Assembly (NCBI GenBank): GCA_023445705.1
Contig: JAEXKM010000391.1
Coordinates: forward strand, 1-14,243
Length of the DNA stretch: 14,243 nucleotides
Direction: 5' to 3'
Source of the DNA: Pseudomonadota bacterium
GTDB lineage: Bacteria > Pseudomonadota > Alphaproteobacteria > Caulobacterales > Caulobacteraceae
Of this stretch, positions 12,211-14,243 are shown piece by piece. The number at the start of each line of letters is the position of its first letter. The stretch's first letter is position 1. The notes beneath the pieces were generated by a model. That model worked only from the letters and a program-made list of their open reading frames with translations, searched no databases and had not been told where the DNA came from. Position numbers and translations under genes: made by a program.

Positions 12211-14243
12211 ATGGCCAAAGCGCGCATACCGAAAACCGCCCGGTTCACGTCGAAATCCGTCAGGCCGCCGCAAGGCCTGCCCGACCGCGAAACCCTGCTG
12301 AAGTTCATCCGCGAGGCGGGCGAGACCGACAAGGCGGACATGGCCAAGGCCTTCGGGCTCAAAGGCAACGACCGCCGCGCCCTGCGCGACATGCTCAAGC
12401 AGCTCGAAAACGAAGGCGCGCTGGGCAAACGTGGCCGCAAGGGCTTTGCCGAGCCCGGCGCCCTGCCCCCGGTCGGCGTCGTGGACGTGGTGGAGCGCGA
12501 CCCGGATGGCGACCTGCTGGTCAAGCTGACCAAGGGTGAGGACGCTCCGCTCGTCCGCCTGGCGCCCGACCGCCGAGAAGCGACCGGCGGCGCGCCGGGA
12601 TTGGGCGACCGGCTGCTGGTCCGGTTCGAGACGCTGGAAAACGGCGAGACCGAGGCGCGGATGATCAAGCGGCTGGGCCAGAGCGCCCACCGCATCCTTG
12701 GCGTGGTTCGTAGAGCCAACCGGCAGGTTCGGGTCGAGCCTGTCGATAGGCGCTCCAAGGAGAGCCTGACCCTGCTGCCCGCCGACGCCGCCGATCTGCA
12801 CGACGGCGACCTGGTCCTGGCCCAGGTGACGCTCGAAGCGCGGTATGGCCCCAAGCGCGGCAAGGTGCTCGAAGTGGTCGGCCGTGAAGATCAGCCACGC
12901 GCCGCCTCGCTGATCGCGATCTACAGCCACGGCATCCCCACCGGCTTCAGCCAGGACGCCGAGGCCGAGGCGGAAGCCGCCGAGCCGCCGACCCTGAAGG
13001 GACGCGAGGACCTGCGTGAGGTCCCGCTGGTGACCATCGACCCGCCGGACGCCCGCGACCACGACGATGCGGTCTATGCGGAGCCCGACACCGACCCGAA
13101 GAACGAAGGCGGCTGGATCGTCTGGGTCGCCATCGCCGATGTCGCGGCCTATGTGCGGCCAGGATCGGCCCTGGACCGCGAAGCTCGGGACAAGGGCAAC
13201 TCCACCTATTTCCCCGACCGGGTCGAGCCGATGTTGCCGGAGCGGCTGTCGGCTGGCCTTTGCTCCCTGCGCCAGGGCGAGAACCGGGCCTGCATGGCCG
13301 TGCGGATGGTCTTCGGCAAGGACGGGCGCAAGCGCTCGCACAAGTTCGTCCGTGGGCTGATGCGCTCGGCGGCCAAGCTGTCCTACGAGCAGGCCCAGAG
13401 GGCCATCGACGGGTTCCCCGACGACCAGACCAATCCGCTGCTGGAGCCGATCCTCAAGCCGCTGTGGGCGGCCTATGCGACCATGCTCAAGGGACGGCAG
13501 GCCCGCTCGCCGCTGGCGATCCAGAGCCAGGAGCGGAAGATCGTCCTGAACGCCGAAGGCGAAGTCACCTCGATCACGCCGCGGCCTTCGCTGGAGGCGC
13601 ACCGGCTGATCGAGGAGATGATGGTCCAGGCCAATGTCTGCGCCGCCGAGACCCTGGAGCAGAAGAAGACGCCCCTGATCTATCGGATCCACGATGCGCC
13701 CAGCCAGGAGAAGGTTCAGTCTCTGGCGGAGTTCCTCCAGACCCTGGGGATCGCGTGGAACAAGGGCGAGGCGCCGCGCACCGACCGCTTCAACCGCCTG
13801 TTGGAAGAAACCCGCGAAGGACCCAGCGCCGAGATCGTCAACGAGGTGGTCCTGCGAACGCAGATGCAGGCCGTCTATTCGACCGAGAACATCGGGCACT
13901 TCGGGTTGAACCTCGACCGCTACGCCCACTTCACCTCGCCGATCCGTCGCTATGCGGACCTCATCGTCCACCGCGCGCTGATCCGCGCCCTGGGCCTGGG
14001 CGACGACGGGCTGACCGATCGCGACATCGCCCAGCTGAAGGACACCGCCGAGCGGATCACCCATGCCGAGCGGCGCTCGATGGCCGCCGAGCGGGACGCG
14101 ACAGACCGCTACATCGCCGCCTTCCTGGCCGACCGCGTGGGGGCCGAGTTCGCCGGGCGGATCACCGGGGTCACGCGCTTTGGGCTGTTCATCCGGCTGG
14201 ACGAGACAGGCGCCGACGGCCTCGTCCCTGTATCGAGCCTCGG
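12211..14243 (+). CDS. rnr: RNase R, 3'-5' exoribonuclease (3' end outside window)
   Basis: RNase R degrades structured RNA processively from the 3' end and takes part in rRNA quality control and mRNA decay. The visible 677 residues contain an N-terminal winged helix (about 25-75, DRETLLKFIREAGETDKADM onward), cold-shock/OB domains (about 80-240), and the RNB catalytic domain with LVTIDPPDARDHDDAVY (273-289). Asp277, Asp283, Asp285 and Asp286 there correspond to the metal-binding aspartates of E. coli RNase R. RYAHFTSPIRRYADL (570-584) is the other RNB signature. The S1 domain starts near residue 644 (GAEFAGRITGVTRFGLFI) and is cut by the window edge, so S1 completion and any basic tail are unseen. 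An in-frame TAG directly precedes the ATG at 12211, so no earlier start is possible. AAGG (12202-12205) is the ribosome site. Confidence 0.97.
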   Translation, partial: MAKARIPKTARFTSKSVRPPQGLPDRETLLKFIREAGETDKADMAKAFGLKGNDRRALRDMLKQLENEGALGKRGRKGFAEPGALPPVGVVDVVERDPDGDLLVKLTKGEDAPLVRLAPDRREATGGAPGLGDRLLVRFETLENGETEARMIKRLGQSAHRILGVVRRANRQVRVEPVDRRSKESLTLLPADAADLHDGDLVLAQVTLEARYGPKRGKVLEVVGREDQPRAASLIAIYSHGIPTGFSQDAEAEAEAAEPPTLKGREDLREVPLVTIDPPDARDHDDAVYAEPDTDPKNEGGWIVWVAIADVAAYVRPGSALDREARDKGNSTYFPDRVEPMLPERLSAGLCSLRQGENRACMAVRMVFGKDGRKRSHKFVRGLMRSAAKLSYEQAQRAIDGFPDDQTNPLLEPILKPLWAAYATMLKGRQARSPLAIQSQERKIVLNAEGEVTSITPRPSLEAHRLIEEMMVQANVCAAETLEQKKTPLIYRIHDAPSQEKVQSLAEFLQTLGIAWNKGEAPRTDRFNRLLEETREGPSAEIVNEVVLRTQMQAVYSTENIGHFGLNLDRYAHFTSPIRRYADLIVHRALIRALGLGDDGLTDRDIAQLKDTAERITHAERRSMAAERDATDRYIAAFLADRVGAEFAGRITGVTRFGLFIRLDETGADGLVPVSSL

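Noticed and set aside
12115..14064. 649-codon open frame on the minus strand opposite rnr
   Set aside because: rnr is unambiguous in the other strand. The antisense product is low-complexity, rich in Gln, Arg, Leu and Gly, and without family motifs; stop codons are rare by chance in DNA of this composition.
1..14243. Search for defence systems, prophage, transposons, CRISPR, toxin-antitoxin pairs and biosynthetic clusters
   Set aside because: Nearly all DNA is accounted for by housekeeping genes with even composition; I saw no direct-repeat arrays, transposase motifs, attachment-site duplications or tRNA genes.

Overview
The window is an ordinary, gene-dense chromosomal segment from a high-GC alphaproteobacterium. 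A Caulobacterales member (Caulobacter or Phenylobacterium type) is my best guess. The basis is the codon use and high GC, the GatCAB amidotransferase, the gene order pyrB–pyrC-like–plsY–dprA–topA–rnr that recurs in Alphaproteobacteria, and a palindromic intergenic repeat of an alphaproteobacterial type. The genus is inference. I see no phage, transposase, CRISPR array, toxin-antitoxin pair, tRNA or rRNA.

Bases 1-3508 hold the subunits of the tRNA-dependent amidotransferase on the minus strand. gatC and gatA overlap by one base. gatB, cut by the window edge, lies downstream but is separated from gatA by a convergent plus-strand gene for a 96-residue predicted secreted protein (1416-1706). A hairpin that could terminate both strands lies between that gene and gatA.

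Bases 3587-12035 read on the plus strand. ruvX (yqgF) comes first, followed by two consecutive inverted repeats. Next is a tightly overlapping trio: pyrB, a LOG-family phosphoribohydrolase gene, and a dihydroorotase-like gene. The last lacks the HxH metal motif and other catalytic residues, so it is best called pyrC', a probable non-catalytic partner of aspartate carbamoyltransferase. A small GFA/CENP-V zinc protein gene with its own likely promoter follows. Then come plsY and dprA (overlapping by four bases) and topA, whose product has a long lysine/alanine-rich tail. After a 175-base gap with two hairpins, rnr (RNase R) runs off the right edge.

Functionally the window is housekeeping: Gln-/Asn-tRNA formation, rRNA processing, pyrimidine synthesis, phospholipid synthesis, DNA uptake and recombination, DNA topology and RNA decay. 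Nothing looks like a wholly new system. The points most worth a second look are the pseudo-dihydroorotase, the LOG gene between pyrB and pyrC', the double inverted repeat directly in front of pyrB, and the unassigned secreted protein splitting gatCA from gatB.
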